A DNA stretch of 64,000 bases from Diorhabda sublineata (GCF_026230105.1 NC_079483.1:4829312-4893311); one strand, 5' to 3'. Numbered from the stretch's first letter, positions 47,770-59,160 are shown. The notes: generated from the sequence alone by a model not told the origin. Numbers and translations are program-made.

Positions 47770-48387
47770 AAATTCCAAACAATATTTATAAAATTCCTTG
47801 TATAATAAATCCCATTGAGATCTTCTGCCGGAGTAAATTATTACACTCGGTATAGAATAGAACGTCGCAATCTCTTCTTTTCTGTATATTCAACATACCT
47901 GATCGATGCTTCAGCCTTTGAATAGTGGCCGTCGACCATATGGTTGTAAAGGCTACTCTTTCTCGTTTCCTCTTCTCTTTTATTTTTCTGCTTTTCTGTC
48001 CGCGTCCAAGTATCGACGACGGACGTTTTTATCGCCGGTGTCAGTGGAATACGTTTTTTTACATAAAACGGCCACCATTTTAGGTAAATTCTCAGACAAT
48101 AGACGAAGAAATACTCATCTAGAAATGGCATTTATATCAAATGGGAATTTTTTATTGTTTTTTAACGACCGGCGAGTGTCGCTGCTGTAGTTTCGTTATT
48201 CAATTATTTTTTTTACGTTTTTCCATTCAACTCATCGAATTTGGACGTAAAGGGTAAACAATTAATGTTGATTGGTCGTCATAAATTGCAAGTAAATGTT
48301 AAAAAGAAATTGAATGTAATTTAATTTAATTATATGAAAAAAGTTGAGTAGAAAACTAGAGACTTTTGAAAGATACTGTGCATTACA
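47770..48387. other. No gene recognised
   Basis: ORFs of 94 and 96 codons overlap on opposite strands at 47841-48190; neither has a motif I know and at most one could be real. Confidence 0.35.
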
Positions 48388-48884
48388 TTAATTTCTTCGA
48401 AAACTCGAATGTTAGAATAAATAAATCAGGAGTGACTACTCTACTACAATACTTGAACAAAGGAATATGCAAAATATAAACAAACAGGAATCTATTGTAT
48501 TCTATTCGTTCTGTTCCCCAAATAAATAGAAAATACGAATTTACACGGAAACTATTATACAACATTCGCTCCAAATAAAAAGATCAAGATAATTGGAAAT
48601 TTTGTGAGCACTAGAATAAAAAAAGAAAAGCTAAAAATATATTCGAGAAAGTTACCAGCGAATATAAAAAATAAGCATAAATTTACTAAAATTTACTTTG
48701 ATTTGAACGCGTTAGTGTAGATACGTAGAGGAGGATTCAGAATACATTCCGAGGTTTTATTGAATTTCTCGAAAGGAGTTGGAGATCGATAACAAATTAA
48801 TTTCTTCAAAAACTCGGATGTTAGAATAAATAAAGTGTGTACTGTACAACAATACGTTAACAAAGGAATATTCAAAATGTATCG
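48388..48884. repeat. Direct repeat pair of about 90 bp
   Basis: TTAATTTCTTCGAAAACTCG at 48388 and TTAATTTCTTCAAAAACTCG at 48797 begin two similar segments that share ATGTTAGAATAAATAAA and AACAAAGGAATAT. They are 409 bp apart in the same orientation. Confidence 0.8.
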
Positions 48885-49429
48885 GGGCGTAGCTACTCAT
48901 CGTAACATCTGTAACGTACGTTTACGACCTTCAAAGCATTATAGTTTTTAGATCGTTGATTTGTGGTAATTAGATAATATAGAAATATTGATATCAATAA
49001 AATAGTCTTTATAATTCATGTAAAAAAACATTTTAAAATATTCACAGAGTTGATTTCAAACGTAGACCCACTTTAATACTTTTAATAATGTAAGGTTAGG
49101 AAACCCAACAACAATATAAATTTATTTAGTAATATACTTAATTGGTCGTTGCTTGAAATCGTGGGAACAAATTCTTATTTTTTTTTATTAATTAATTGGA
49201 TAAGGTAATTAAAAAAGTAAGCGGTGGTTGTGGCTATTGTTTTCTAGAAAGTCGCTCGTAAGACGAATTAGCTACTTTTAATTATCGTACACCATATATG
49301 TGTATAAACTAGATAGAGATAGGGTTATTTACTAATAAACCGACAACTATAGAGGGCATTGGTTTCATAGGCGGAACTAATAAAACTTTTATAACCGATT
49401 TAACTATAATTGAACTACGACTTTGATTA
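48885..49429. other. No gene seen
   Basis: Intronic AT-rich sequence. Confidence 0.45.
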
Positions 49430-49545
49430 GCGGGCCTTTTTAAGAAAGTTGAGTCGCTGGTTTATCATTTTAACTGTCTCAGACTCATAGATCCAGTTTC
49501 CATCGCCTGTGATAACTGTGATATTATAATCCTAATCTGTATGAA
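49430..49545 (-). pseudogene. Small mariner-like fragment
   Basis: Minus strand VITGDGNWIYESET resembles the first-Asp block of mariner (V-TGDE-W-Y-YD.ET), with Glu replaced by Gly. Nothing else of the element is recognisable. Confidence 0.45.
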
Positions 49546-49749
49546 GACGATACAAATGAAACCGGATTTTCTTTCCGTTTATGCTTGTATCCTTTACCTT
49601 ATCTATACACTTTCTCCAGCCTCTTCGTCTTTTTCCTTTAGTGCTGGCCACTTATTTCATTTGTTTCCCTTAAAAGTCCTTGTGTACTCCATGTGTTATA
49701 AATCGTTATGATTTCCGTAGATTTTTTCAACAATTGTAGTTCCTATCCT
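49546..49749. other. No gene seen
   Basis: Short intronic interval with no recognised motif. Confidence 0.4.
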
Positions 49750-50088
49750 TTATTCCGAGGCTTTGGTTAGATTTTTTACCATTTTATGTTTTTTCCCGAG
49801 TATCGAGAAGTTGGCCCGAAGTCTTGAATCCCAACTTGGAAGCCCAAGGTTTCTTTTTGGATATCCTCGTAGATGAATTGCTTTCTCCACAGCTAAGAGT
49901 TTCATATGGTATTTGTCTTTACATGGACCCAAAAGGCCAGAGTCTCCTGGACTTGCTGTGTTTGATAATATAGAAGAAAATTTTATAGGTTTGGCGGCCA
50001 GAAGATTTGGAATGTGACAATAGTTTCCTTGGAAGATAAACAAACTTACTAAGCTCTGAAATCGCCTGTTTGGTCGAACTTTTGACAC
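49750..50088 (-). CDS. Unrecognised 112-codon ORF
   Basis: Open from ATG at 50088 to a stop at 49750-49752. The composition is protein-like (balanced, Pro/Gly/Lys-rich, with TASPGDSGLLGPCKD and RGYPKRNLGLPSWDSRLR) and unlike the low-complexity chance ORFs around it. I do not recognise a family. No splice or promoter evidence. It may be a fragment of an unidentified transposon or a chance ORF in a GC-richer patch. Confidence 0.25.
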   Translation of the reverse strand: MSKVRPNRRFQSLVSLFIFQGNYCHIPNLLAAKPIKFSSILSNTASPGDSGLLGPCKDKYHMKLLAVEKAIHLRGYPKRNLGLPSWDSRLRANFSILGKKHKMVKNLTKASE

Positions 50089-50432
50089 ATTTTCATCTAT
50101 TTTTGACTCATTAATCGCTCATTTCACTTACAAACAGTTTTTAAAATTACGGAATTTCAACCATAGACTTATTTTTATATGTCTTAAGCTTGCGTTGTAC
50201 TTATTTTTCAGCTTGAAACAAAATTTAATGTTAGTTGTTCAAAATCCGTAACCGATGACTAAGAATTGGGTACAAAAATTCCTATAAATCGCTTGGATGC
50301 CGATTGCCATTAAATATCATTATAACTGCTATGACTATGTCGTGTTAAAAGCCCATGCTTCATGTGCTAAGTGTATTCTCTTATATGGAACCCCGATGAA
50401 CTTTTCATTAACTTTCTTTCTCTGCAAAGGAA

Positions 50433-50870
50433 TGCTGAACAAATTCAATCGCGATGCAATTCAAATTGAAGCACTTCGAAGCAAATGGTCGTACGTTTTA
50501 CCGGAATAACTGGAAATGTCGCCACCGTTCCTTTAGAGGAATGTAGAACGGTCAATTCTGAATGGTACACCAGCATTTGTTTGCTGTTTGAAACCAATCG
50601 CAGAAGACGAATCATTCTCCATCACGACCCTTCAAAACGTTCTGGAGAAGTTTAAACATCGAATTGATAGGTCATCCGTAATACAGTCCTTGTTTGTAAC
50701 CCAATGATTTCTTCTTATTCCTTCAGATTGAAAATAAATTGCTTAATGCACCCAAATCACATGCTTTGGAGGTACCTCAATCGGATTGGACCATTGATTC
50801 AAAAACTTGCAAAAGTGTATTGGTCTTAATGGAGAATATTTTGAAAAACAATAAAGCCATTTTAAATCTT
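50433..50870 (+). pseudogene. mariner relic, second copy of the 6.6-kb family
   Basis: ACGGTCAATTCTGAATGGTA followed by CACCAGCATTTGTTTGCTG matches 6787-6830 closely, and AATCGCAGAAGACGAAT, CTCCATCACGA, CCAATGATTTCTTCTTATTC and TGGTCTTAATGGAGAATATT keep the same order. Small internal deletions and shifts destroy the frame. It ends near 50870 with an open-reading end GEYFEKQ-like. Confidence 0.85.
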
Positions 50871-50879
50871 TGTTTTTAT

Positions 50880-52301
50880 TTTGTTCATCTCAAAACTTGA
50901 GTACCAACCCTTGACTACTATAAAAATTCTTGATTCTAGCATACTTACACTGGTTGATCTGTAGTAATTTGATTGAAACATTCAAATTGGAATCCCTATG
51001 ATTCGTTAAAACAGTTCCAATATGTAACCGTTTAATTAGATATTTTTCCTAACAAGTTTACACTTTAAAGGTTATCCATCGGTTTATAATTATAGAATTG
51101 TGGTTAATTAGAACAGAAAAAAAAATTATACAGTTAATATGTTATATTATTATTTCCCAACCTACCCGTAGGCAAGGCCGTTTTAATAAGAAGTTTTTAT
51201 GAACTTGATCTATTTACGTATGCAACCGGATCTAAATACTACCTTTTCATTATATGTTTGCTTCTGTTACTATTGAGAGTAGAATTCTAAACAAAATAAA
51301 TGTATTTATGTATGGATTACTAAAAAGAATTAAATTTAAATAAAAAAATTTGAGATCGCCCCGTATTATTAAAAAAATATTTGTTTGAATTTCGGTTATT
51401 AGCTAACCAAATGAAAAAATAAGTGGAAAGTTATTTCAACAACCACTTTCTTAAAACAAATAGTTTTTGAGTTTGGTATTTTCACCTAATTTTTCTTATA
51501 AAATACTAAAAATAGTTTTAGAGTAAAAATTTACTTGCTTTCAGAAAAAAATTTTTTATCCACTTCTAAGATGAAATTAGATCTACCAACCATAACACTG
51601 TAAGCAGCATTTACGTACCATTAAGCTATCGAAGCTATTTTACATTCTAATACTCACTTGGCACAAAATCGTTCAAGAATTTGTAAAATCAAATTGATTC
51701 AATGAAAAATACTAATTGGAATGAAGGAAATTGTACATTACCTAACAAGATTTGAATCTACGATCATTTGACCATACGACAAGGACTTAGCCACGCGACA
51801 GTCAAGGCATCTTTTTTATGAATAGTCTCGAGAGAGAAAATTCATATACTAAATTATAATTTATCTAATCAATAATATTCAACAGTCAATAAAAATTTAA
51901 ATTGAGCCAATATTATAATTAAATTTTTCATTGTTTTCATTTTCTTAATAAATATCTCTTTAAAATTAGTGGCGACATCTTTTAGTGCAATTATAAATCT
52001 TCGTTTTTTGTAGAACCATCTATAAGTATCATTTTATAGTTTAAAACAAGCTGATTAAAAGTCTCAATTGGTACAAAACCCCCAAACCCAAAAAACTATC
52101 CCTGAAAACTCCAAGGGTACCATATTGAGAAACAGAAAATTGTCCTATTCAAAATAAATATTGATAATAGAAGTCCCCTCGATACTAGATTATGTAACAA
52201 GTGGAACATATCCATAGTGAATGAAATAAGAGCTTTTCAAGATGATCCTCTGGCATTTTGTCTAAATATATTACTGCAAACATCATCTAATACTATTTAG
52301 T
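50880..52301. other. No gene seen
   Basis: Intronic, very AT-rich. Confidence 0.5.
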
Positions 52302-52792
52302 CTTGTCTTAATTGACTGGACTTCTGCACCTTGTTTGAAGCGATCCGATCTCCTTAATATTGCCTTATGTGGCCGGGAGTATTTAACGTTGTCCCAATTG
52401 GCAGGGACTACTCAATCTTGCCTGAATTTACTGGACTTCTACTCCTTTTTTTAAGTGGCCAGTAATGTTCAATCTTGCCTCTAGTAGCTGGTAATGCTTA
52501 ACCTTGCCCCAAGTGTCCGGAACTATTTAATCTCGCCTGAATTGTTTGGACTTCTACACCTTGTTTTAAGTGACAAGTAATGTTCAACGTTGCCTTAAGT
52601 AGCTGGGAATGTTCAACCTTGTTCTGAGTTGCCGGGACTAGTTGATTTTGTCTGAATTGACTGGACATCTACACCTTGTTTTAAGTAGCCGGGTCTCTTC
52701 AGCCTTGTCCTAAATGGCCGGAGCTATTTAATCTTTCCTCAATTGACTGGAGTGGCCGGGAGTATTCCATATTGCCTTAATTGACTGGAATG
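52302..52792. repeat. 28/29-bp minisatellite with four-unit higher-order period
   Basis: About 16 consecutive monomers of 28-29 bp, consensus near TTGCCTTAAGTGGCCGGGAA then TATTCAATC. Four monomer types recur in order: A (GAATTGACTGGACTTCTACA), B (TTTTAAGTG.C.AGTAATGTT), C (TTAAGTAGCTGGGAATGTTC), D (CCAAGTGGCCGGGACTATTT), giving a period of about 115 bp repeated roughly four times. GC content is well above the flanks. The last units are irregular. Confidence 0.9.
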
Positions 52793-53628
52793 TTTATGAA
52801 GTTATTTACTTCATAAACTTAACCGGGTACAAGGTATCCATAGATATTACATCCTTATATTGAATTCGTTCCTTTTAATATCATTTTAATTAATTGAATA
52901 GCATAGATTTGGCATTTAAAGCACATCAATCAAGTCCATTGAATTATCAGTTCTTTTGAATGTATACTGTTGGTAAATATTATTCTACCCTTATAACGCT
53001 TACCTATACCCACTGTGATTGATAAATCACCTCTATCAATAAATCAAATTCAAAAATAAATCCCGCTACCAGAAAAGCGAAAAATAACAACATTAATTAC
53101 AGAAACAACGTTCTCCAATTAATCTTGTCTTCCTTAAAGGAACGTATACATTCCGAATGCATTTCCAAAAGCAGTAGATCGTTTATATATATTTCAGTTT
53201 GTTCTTAGTAGTTCTTCGTCTGTAACATTTGTAGTACCCATTGAATTGATTTCATCTTTCGCTTACACAGAAAACCGTCTATGGATGCAGATGGATCATT
53301 TTGACGGGCAATAACTACACTCGCCTACTATAATTCGTTACTTATCTGTCTTCAGTTTTTGGTTCGTTTTCGGAGTAGAAAATATATGAAGAAAGTTTTT
53401 TGTTCCGTTTGTATATCGGTTTTATCCTTCTAATTTGCAAACTTTCTATTTTAGATCAAAAAGTTTAAGAAATATTTTTACCGCGCTTTAAATCGGCCAT
53501 ATCTTCAGAAATGTGTAGATGTCGAGGATTTTTCTTTAAACGTTCAGTACCCTGGTGAATTAGGTTGTGTTAAATTTTTTTTATTATTCATGTTATATAT
53601 GTTTGCTAGTCAATCGAAGTTTAAAATA
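52793..53628. other. No gene seen
   Basis: Intronic AT-rich sequence. Confidence 0.5.
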
Positions 53629-55152
53629 AACACCCCAAAAAAATTATCGCATCACTCATTATTTTTTAAATATTCTAAATGTGTTGCCTGTTTTTCGAAT
53701 TTTATTATTATTACGAATTAAAACACCAATAGATATGCCTTTTACACCATTTATTTTAAATCAGTTTAATCTACAGAGGAAAAAAAGTTTGATTTACCAA
53801 ACATAGAAAATATCAAAAAAATTTTACAAAATATCTATACAAAAAAATGAACGGTGCTTAACCTAAAACCAGCCAATGAATTTCTAATAACGTGTGTTGC
53901 CATCCCTTACTCTAATTACAGCTGCCATTCGTCTTGGAAGGCTTCTAAACAGGTTCTGGACGTATCCTTGCGGCATCTTTTCCCAGAAGTTGAAAAGAAC
54001 ATTGTGAAGATTATCTAGTGTTCTTATTGGTGCCGGATGTTGCTGAATTTGCCATCCTAGATGGTCCCAGACATACTCTATTGGGTTAAGGTCCGGGCTA
54101 CGTGCAGGCCAATTCAGGGTGGGTATTTTGACCTCTTTTAAGTACTGCCGAACTACTCTAGCAGCGTGTGGACGAGCATTATCGTGCATTAGCACCAAGT
54201 TGTCACCGATATGAGGCATATAGGATACTACATGGGGTTCTAGGATATTGGTTATGTACCTGTCAGCATTTAGTCTTCCATCATTCACTGGTACTAACTC
54301 CGTGCAACCCTCGACAGAAATTCCTCTCCAAACCATGATAGAGTCACCACCAAAGCTTCCAGTTTGACAAAAATTAACCGTTCACCACGTCGCCTATATA
54401 CTGGTACACGCCTATTTGATGAGTACAGACAAAATCTTGATTCATCCGTGAATAAAATATTGGACCAATCTTGAATATTCCAATTTGCGCGTTCTCGAGC
54501 ATATTCCAATCTTGCTACTCTGTTAAGACGTGGACTCTGACTTCTATATCTGCTTCTCTCAGCCTATTTCGAACTGTTTGTAGGTTTATTCGGACATTAC
54601 GAGCAGTCAACAGATCTGTTTGCAGCCTTCGAGCGGTGGTATGCCGTTAACCTCAAATAACGATCATCTACTACCGAAGTTACCCTTCCGCGACCTTGTC
54701 CGGGTCTTCTGGTTAGTTGTCTTGTTTCTTGGTAGCGAATAACAACTCTGGATATTGTGCTTTGTTGAACTCCAATTACCCCGGCGACGTATCTTTAACT
54801 GCGACCATCTTGTATGAGCGCGATGATTCTAGCGGCTTCTTCATTCGTCACATGTCTTGTTAAACGTTGAGGCACATCCATTATTAACAAAATAAATTTA
54901 AATTTTCACTATACAATAACACAATTTGCTTAGAAAGTTCTCGATCTCAACGCATTCTCCAAGACAGAAATGATTTACTCGAGCATTTTTGCTTCCAAAA
55001 AAATTTGTAACAAATTGTGATATTTTTTGCCCATGATAAGAAACCAGAAATATCTATTAAGTTGATACATATACAGATTGTCCCAAAAAAATCAAATTAA
55101 ATATTAAAAATATCCTAAAATACCAGTGATGCGATAACGTATGTAGGGTGTT
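53629..55152 (-). mobile_element. Tc1-family element, nearly complete
   Basis: Left end AACACCCCAAAAAAATTATC and right end (reversed) AACACCCTACATACGTTATC share CGCATCACT and an AT-rich inner part, giving inverted repeats of about 45 bp. TA precedes the left end; the right-hand TA is not clean. Length 1.52 kb, close to full Tc1. Inside, the minus strand encodes a transposase relic (separate entry). Confidence 0.9.
53884..54881 (-). pseudogene. Tc1-like DD34E transposase, frameshifted
   Basis: Begins MDVPQRLTRHVTNEEAARII at 54881. Follow the paired helix-turn-helix (SRVVIRYQETRQLTRRPGQG), then LFTDESRFCLYSSNRRVPVY with the first catalytic Asp (54460), and an open 150-codon part (54336-53884): MVWRGISVEGCTELVPVNDG, MHDNARPHAARVVRQYL with the second Asp, and WPARSPDLNPIEYVWD with Glu 35 positions on (DD34E). 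All three catalytic residues are kept. At least one stop (after IQDGRS) and shifts near 54350 and 54550 disable it. About 333 codons overall, the usual Tc1 size. Confidence 0.93.
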
Positions 55153-55189
55153 TGTATTAGTAAAAACCTACACATTTGTCTCAAACAAC

Positions 55190-55350
55190 AGCATGGGTAA
55201 ATGGGATGTGAAAGTTTATTTGGCCACCAAGGTCTCCACACCTAACTGCTTAGATTTTTATTTGTGGACCGCATTAACACCAAAAGACCCACGACAGGAA
55301 ATATATGATTGAAAGAATGTGACAGGTAGTATTTCAATGGCAGAAATTGA
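55190..55350 (+). pseudogene. IS630/Tc-like transposase fragment
   Basis: With one frameshift the + strand reads IWPPRSPHLTA then LDFYLWTAL, matching the third catalytic block of insect Tc-like elements (WPPRSPDLTPLDF-LWG). The following bases to about 55540 show no clear motif. Confidence 0.6.
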
Positions 55351-55544
55351 AAACTGATGGGATATGTGGGATAGGTCTTGCTTTCCGTCGCAGGGGCATA
55401 GATCCAAAGACGCTTTGTTAATTTTATGCAAGAAGACCAAAGTAGCACATTCGTTGATGCGTGACGCGGACGCCACGAATCCCTCCCCGTTCCCTTTCGT
55501 CGCTCCGTTTCGAATGTGGCGCGAAAACAAATAACCGATACTCT

Positions 55545-55885
55545 TTTAAGACATCTTGTACATACGAATGGGAGTCCGACAGAGAGGATGGAACGTCTGA
55601 TGTTTCTTCCTAGGTTTGCAAGATCGTTTGCTCTGTTATTTCCTTTAATATGAAAGTGTCCTGGAATCCAGCCCGTTCCTTGAGGATACTACTCATAAAG
55701 CAGTTCCCTAATTTTAAGAATTAAGAGATTGGGGTATGAAGAGAAGGATGTTTTAGATATGGAATTAATTGCGCTCTGGGAATCAGAAAATTATGGTATC
55801 GGAGATATTGGATTTTGATATGATTCGATAATGGCATAAAATTCTGCTGTAAAGATAGTGAAATGGGAAGCGTTCGTCTCTCCTT
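55545..55885 (-). pseudogene. LINE RNase H domain relic
   Basis: Minus strand, with one shift: TIFTAEFYAIIES (acidic active-site block), SQSAINSISKTSFSSYPNLL (DSQSA block), then GTGWIPGHFHIKGNNRANDL (the WIPGHxGIxGNexAD block). The three blocks in order identify the RNase H domain of an R1/I/jockey-type LINE. Confidence 0.8.
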
Positions 55886-55904
55886 TTTTCAAATCTACAT
55901 TTCT

Positions 55905-56389
55905 ACGATCGAGAAACAAAGCAACAATCGATGGAATGGCGTGACTCTGCTTCTCCAAGACCTTATAAGTTTCGTGTCCAAAAATCTGCTGGAAAAGTTC
56001 TTGCTTCAGTTTTTTGGAATTGCCTTGGAGTAATGATAAAGGTAGAACAATGACTGGAGATTACTATTCGACATTACTGACCATTCTACGAGAAAAAATG
56101 AAGAGAAGACGCGGAAAGCTATCCAAAAGTGTTTTGTTTTTGCAGGACAACGCCCCTGCACACAAATCTCATGTTGCCATGCCAAAAATTCGTGATTTAG
56201 GGTTTGAATTACTAGAACACCCCCCCTATTCACCAAATTTGGCTCCGTTCGACTATCATCTCTTTCCTCAACTGAAAAAAGTTTAAAAGGTCGTAAATTT
56301 TCTTCCAACGAGAAGGTAATAAAAGCTGTGGAGGTCTGGTTTGCAGAGCAAGAAGAAACAGGATTAGAATTTTTCAATATATCCTCGTA
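55905..56389 (+). pseudogene. mariner relic ending 49 bp before a Notch exon
   Basis: The + strand reads KQSNNRWNGV (first-Asp block tail), RPYKFRVQKSAGKVLASVFW, then open for 90 codons from 56014: GDYYSTLLTILREKM, LQDNAPAHKSHVAM and SPNLAPFDYHLFPQL (second and third Asp, DD34D), and after a shift KAVEVWFAEQEETGLEFF. It ends ATATCCTCGTA at 56389, consistent with a mariner terminal repeat plus TA. The 5' part is missing. Same family as 46205-47105. Confidence 0.88.
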
Positions 56390-56438
56390 AATATAATTCC
56401 TTCTTACTGAAAAACCCTGATTGTATATTTTGTTTCAG
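56390..56438 (+). promoter_or_regulatory. Acceptor region of Notch exon
   Basis: Only 49 bp separate the transposon end from the exon. They hold TTACTGA and CCCTGAT, both possible branch points, and the acceptor TTTTGTTTCAG. Confidence 0.6.
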
Positions 56439-56572
56439 ATGTACCTGTAGCGAGGGCTACACGGGCCAAAATTGCGAAAGCGAGTATATCCCTTGCGAAC
56501 CGAGTCCTTGTCAAAATGGAGGCAAATGTCGACAGAGAGATAAACATACTTACACCTGCGAATGTCCATCAG
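56439..56572 (+). CDS. N: Notch, internal exon (EGF5 end to EGF6)
   Basis: Acceptor TTTCAG ends at 56438; donor GTAAGT begins at 56573. It opens with the last base of the Thr codon started at 26211-26212, has 44 whole codons and ends with the first base of a Gly codon. It encodes the end of EGF5 (CTCSEGYTGQNC) and EGF6 up to its fifth Cys (CEPSPCQNGGKC ... YTCECPSG). Joined to the previous exon it restores SYTCTC, which confirms the pairing across a 30.2-kb intron. EGF6 has Lys where the O-fucose consensus needs Ser/Thr. The next exon is not in the window. Confidence 0.95.
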
Positions 56573-57230
56573 GTAAGTTTTTTTCTTTAAATTTTCTTTT
56601 TCCATTTTTATAAATTAGAATAAAAAATAGTAAGATAGCAAAAATACGTTACTAGTTTAAAACAACGATACATTTATCTTAATGTATAAAAACGTAATAC
56701 TCTTAGATTGAAATCAATAAATAATGTTTTGATGTTAATAAACGGTCATGAATTATTTATTAAGAGTTTTGACATTAAGCGAAGAGAATATGAGTTAAAA
56801 GGTTCGTGTACTTGTTAAAACAGTTTAAGTAACAATATTTTAATCATTAAAATATATGACCTTTTTATATCATTAAATTTATTACATATATTATTTCTAA
56901 TAATTAATGGAGAAACCAGATGTGTCTGTTATTGGCAGGTTGCGCGAGGAAAACGACATCTAGTGGTTACAAAAAAATCATGCTCGCGTAACAAATAAAC
57001 AAAACAAAGTGTTAAAAAAATAATTTGGAAATTGAAATGCACTACAAAACACTGCGACCGTATTGATTGAGTTGAAAAACGGTCAAATTTCGTCCGCGAC
57101 GAATTCGCAGCGCGCCCGCTCGGCTTTGAAGTCGCTCGCAATCCGCTAGTGTAATAAGGCCTTTATACTTTACCGGCAAGAACACAAAACTCTATTCATT
57201 ACCATTTTCACTCAATAATCGTGATATAGT
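56573..57230. other. Intron sequence after Notch exon
   Basis: No gene seen. A GC-richer patch lies at about 57040-57150. Confidence 0.45.
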
Positions 57231-57239
57231 GTTTCAAAA

Positions 57240-57310
57240 AAAAGGTGATACCTTCTCTAGGATAGATAGAAAACTGAGAAATAATTTGGGGCTTGTTTAG
57301 TACAAAATTT
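57240..57310. repeat. Dispersed repeat, copy 2
   Basis: Matches 15495-15580 in the same orientation (TCTAGGATAGATA.AAAACTGA). Confidence 0.6.
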
Positions 57311-57679
57311 TCGGAACGCCATTCGTATTCAATTTTCATTAACTCCATAAACCTCCATGGATCCGCCAATGTTTAGATGTCCGTTAAGGTAACCAATAAT
57401 AGTTCAGGGTCTAATTCACCTTTTTGCATTATTTTAATCACAAAAACAAATAATTTCCTAGTTGGAATATTAAGAAAGTACATCATTTGAATACGCTTTG
57501 AATAATACCGATAATGTTATTTCTTGAACGATAGTTTTTTTTTTAATTTCTTTTCTTCTCACACACAATTTGCATTTAGATTGGCCAACGCGAAGTTATG
57601 AACAATTTCATTATGAGACGCGAGACGCTATTATATTCATTATAATCTCGGAATACTTTTTGCATCTTTCTTTATGGGG

Positions 57680-59160
57680 TCAGTTTGAAGGCTTTTTCGA
57701 TGTTTTGTATTGACTGATATGAGACTTTAGTTTCTTTAAAAGTTTATTGACATTTTTCAATTTAATCTGCCAACTTTCATATACTCTTTTGTGTTTGTGC
57801 CACTTTTCATATCTTCTTGTGTGTTGAGGCTTATTTTGGCGTCTAAATGTCGATTTTATGAATCAATGTGCTTATTCCAATGCTTATATTTCAGTTCAAT
57901 GTTTATTTTTTAATTATAATTTGGTTTTTCTTATTTTTTTCTTATTTCAATCTTATTTTTGACATTTAAATGCTGAATTTCTGGAACAAAGGTCTTTTTA
58001 AATTCAATCTGCCACTTTTTATATCTCCAATGTGCTTATTCCAATGCTTATATTCCAGTCAAATGTTAATTTTTCATTACTCTTGATTGTAATTTGCGTT
58101 TTTTCATTTTCTTCTGATTTTTAGCTTATTTTAACATTTAAATGTTGAATTTCCAAATCAATGTGGCTATTTCAAAACCTTATTGAATTGAATAATCATT
58201 TTCTCAATAAAAAGTCTTTTTATATCCAATCCACCACTTTTCATATCTTATTGTATATTGAGGAATATTGTCGCGTCTAAATGTCGATTTTGTGAATCAA
58301 TGTGCTTATTCCAATGCATATAATTCAGTCGAATGTTTATTATTTAATTATAATTCGTTTTTTTTATTTTCTTTTTATTTCAAGCTTATTTTGACATTTA
58401 ATTTCTGAATTTCTAAATAAATGTGCTTATTCCAATGCACAATTGATTTGAATGTTCATTTTCTGAATCAAAGGCCTTTTTAAAGTCAATCTGCCACTTT
58501 TTATACCTCCCTATGTCTTATTTTGGCGTCTAAATGTCTATTTTATTAATCAATGTGCTTATTCCAATGCTTATACTCCAGTCAAATGTTAATTTTCCAT
58601 TACTCTTGATTGTAATTTGCGTTTTTTCATTTTCTTCTGATTTTTAGCTTATTTTAACATTTAAATGTTGATTTTCCTAATCAATATACTAACTTCAATG
58701 TCTAATTGATTTGAATATTCATTTTCTCAATGAAATAATCAATTAAATTCAATCTGGCACTTTTCATATCTACTTGTGTGTTGAGGCTTATTTTGTGATT
58801 CAAATGTCGATTTTATGAATGTTTGTTTGTTCAAATGTTTTTCAAATCAATCTGCTTATTTGATTATTTTGTTTTCTATTTAAGCTTATTTTGACATTTA
58901 AATATCCATTTTATGAATCACCATTCTTATTCTTGTCTATAAATTTGATTCAAATGTTTGTTAATCGATCTAATGCTTTTGTTTTAAAATGCTTTTCATC
59001 AAATACTCTTTCTTTAAATCATATCTGCTTTTTTTATATTCCAATACATATTTTCGACTCAACTGTTTTTGTTTTTCCAGTCACTTCTCCTCTAATTCAA
59101 TCTGCTTCTTGTTATTCACACTCCGACATTTCAATGTGAATTTTACTGATTAAATTTGAT
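57680..59160. repeat. Degenerate T-rich tandem region
   Basis: ATGTGCTTATTCCAATGC occurs at about 57868, 58028, 58302, 58421 and 58556. Other words recur between them: CTTTTCATATCT, TTTTGGCGTCTAAATGTCGA, CAGTCAAATGTTAATTTT, TTATTTTAACATTTAAATGT. Spacing is 119-274 bp, so the array is built of blocks of about 130 bp with insertions and losses. The + strand is strongly T-rich. Confidence 0.8.

Noticed and set aside
47841..48190. Two overlapping ORFs of 94-96 codons on opposite strands
   Set aside because: No recognisable domain; overlap suggests chance in a locally stop-poor patch.
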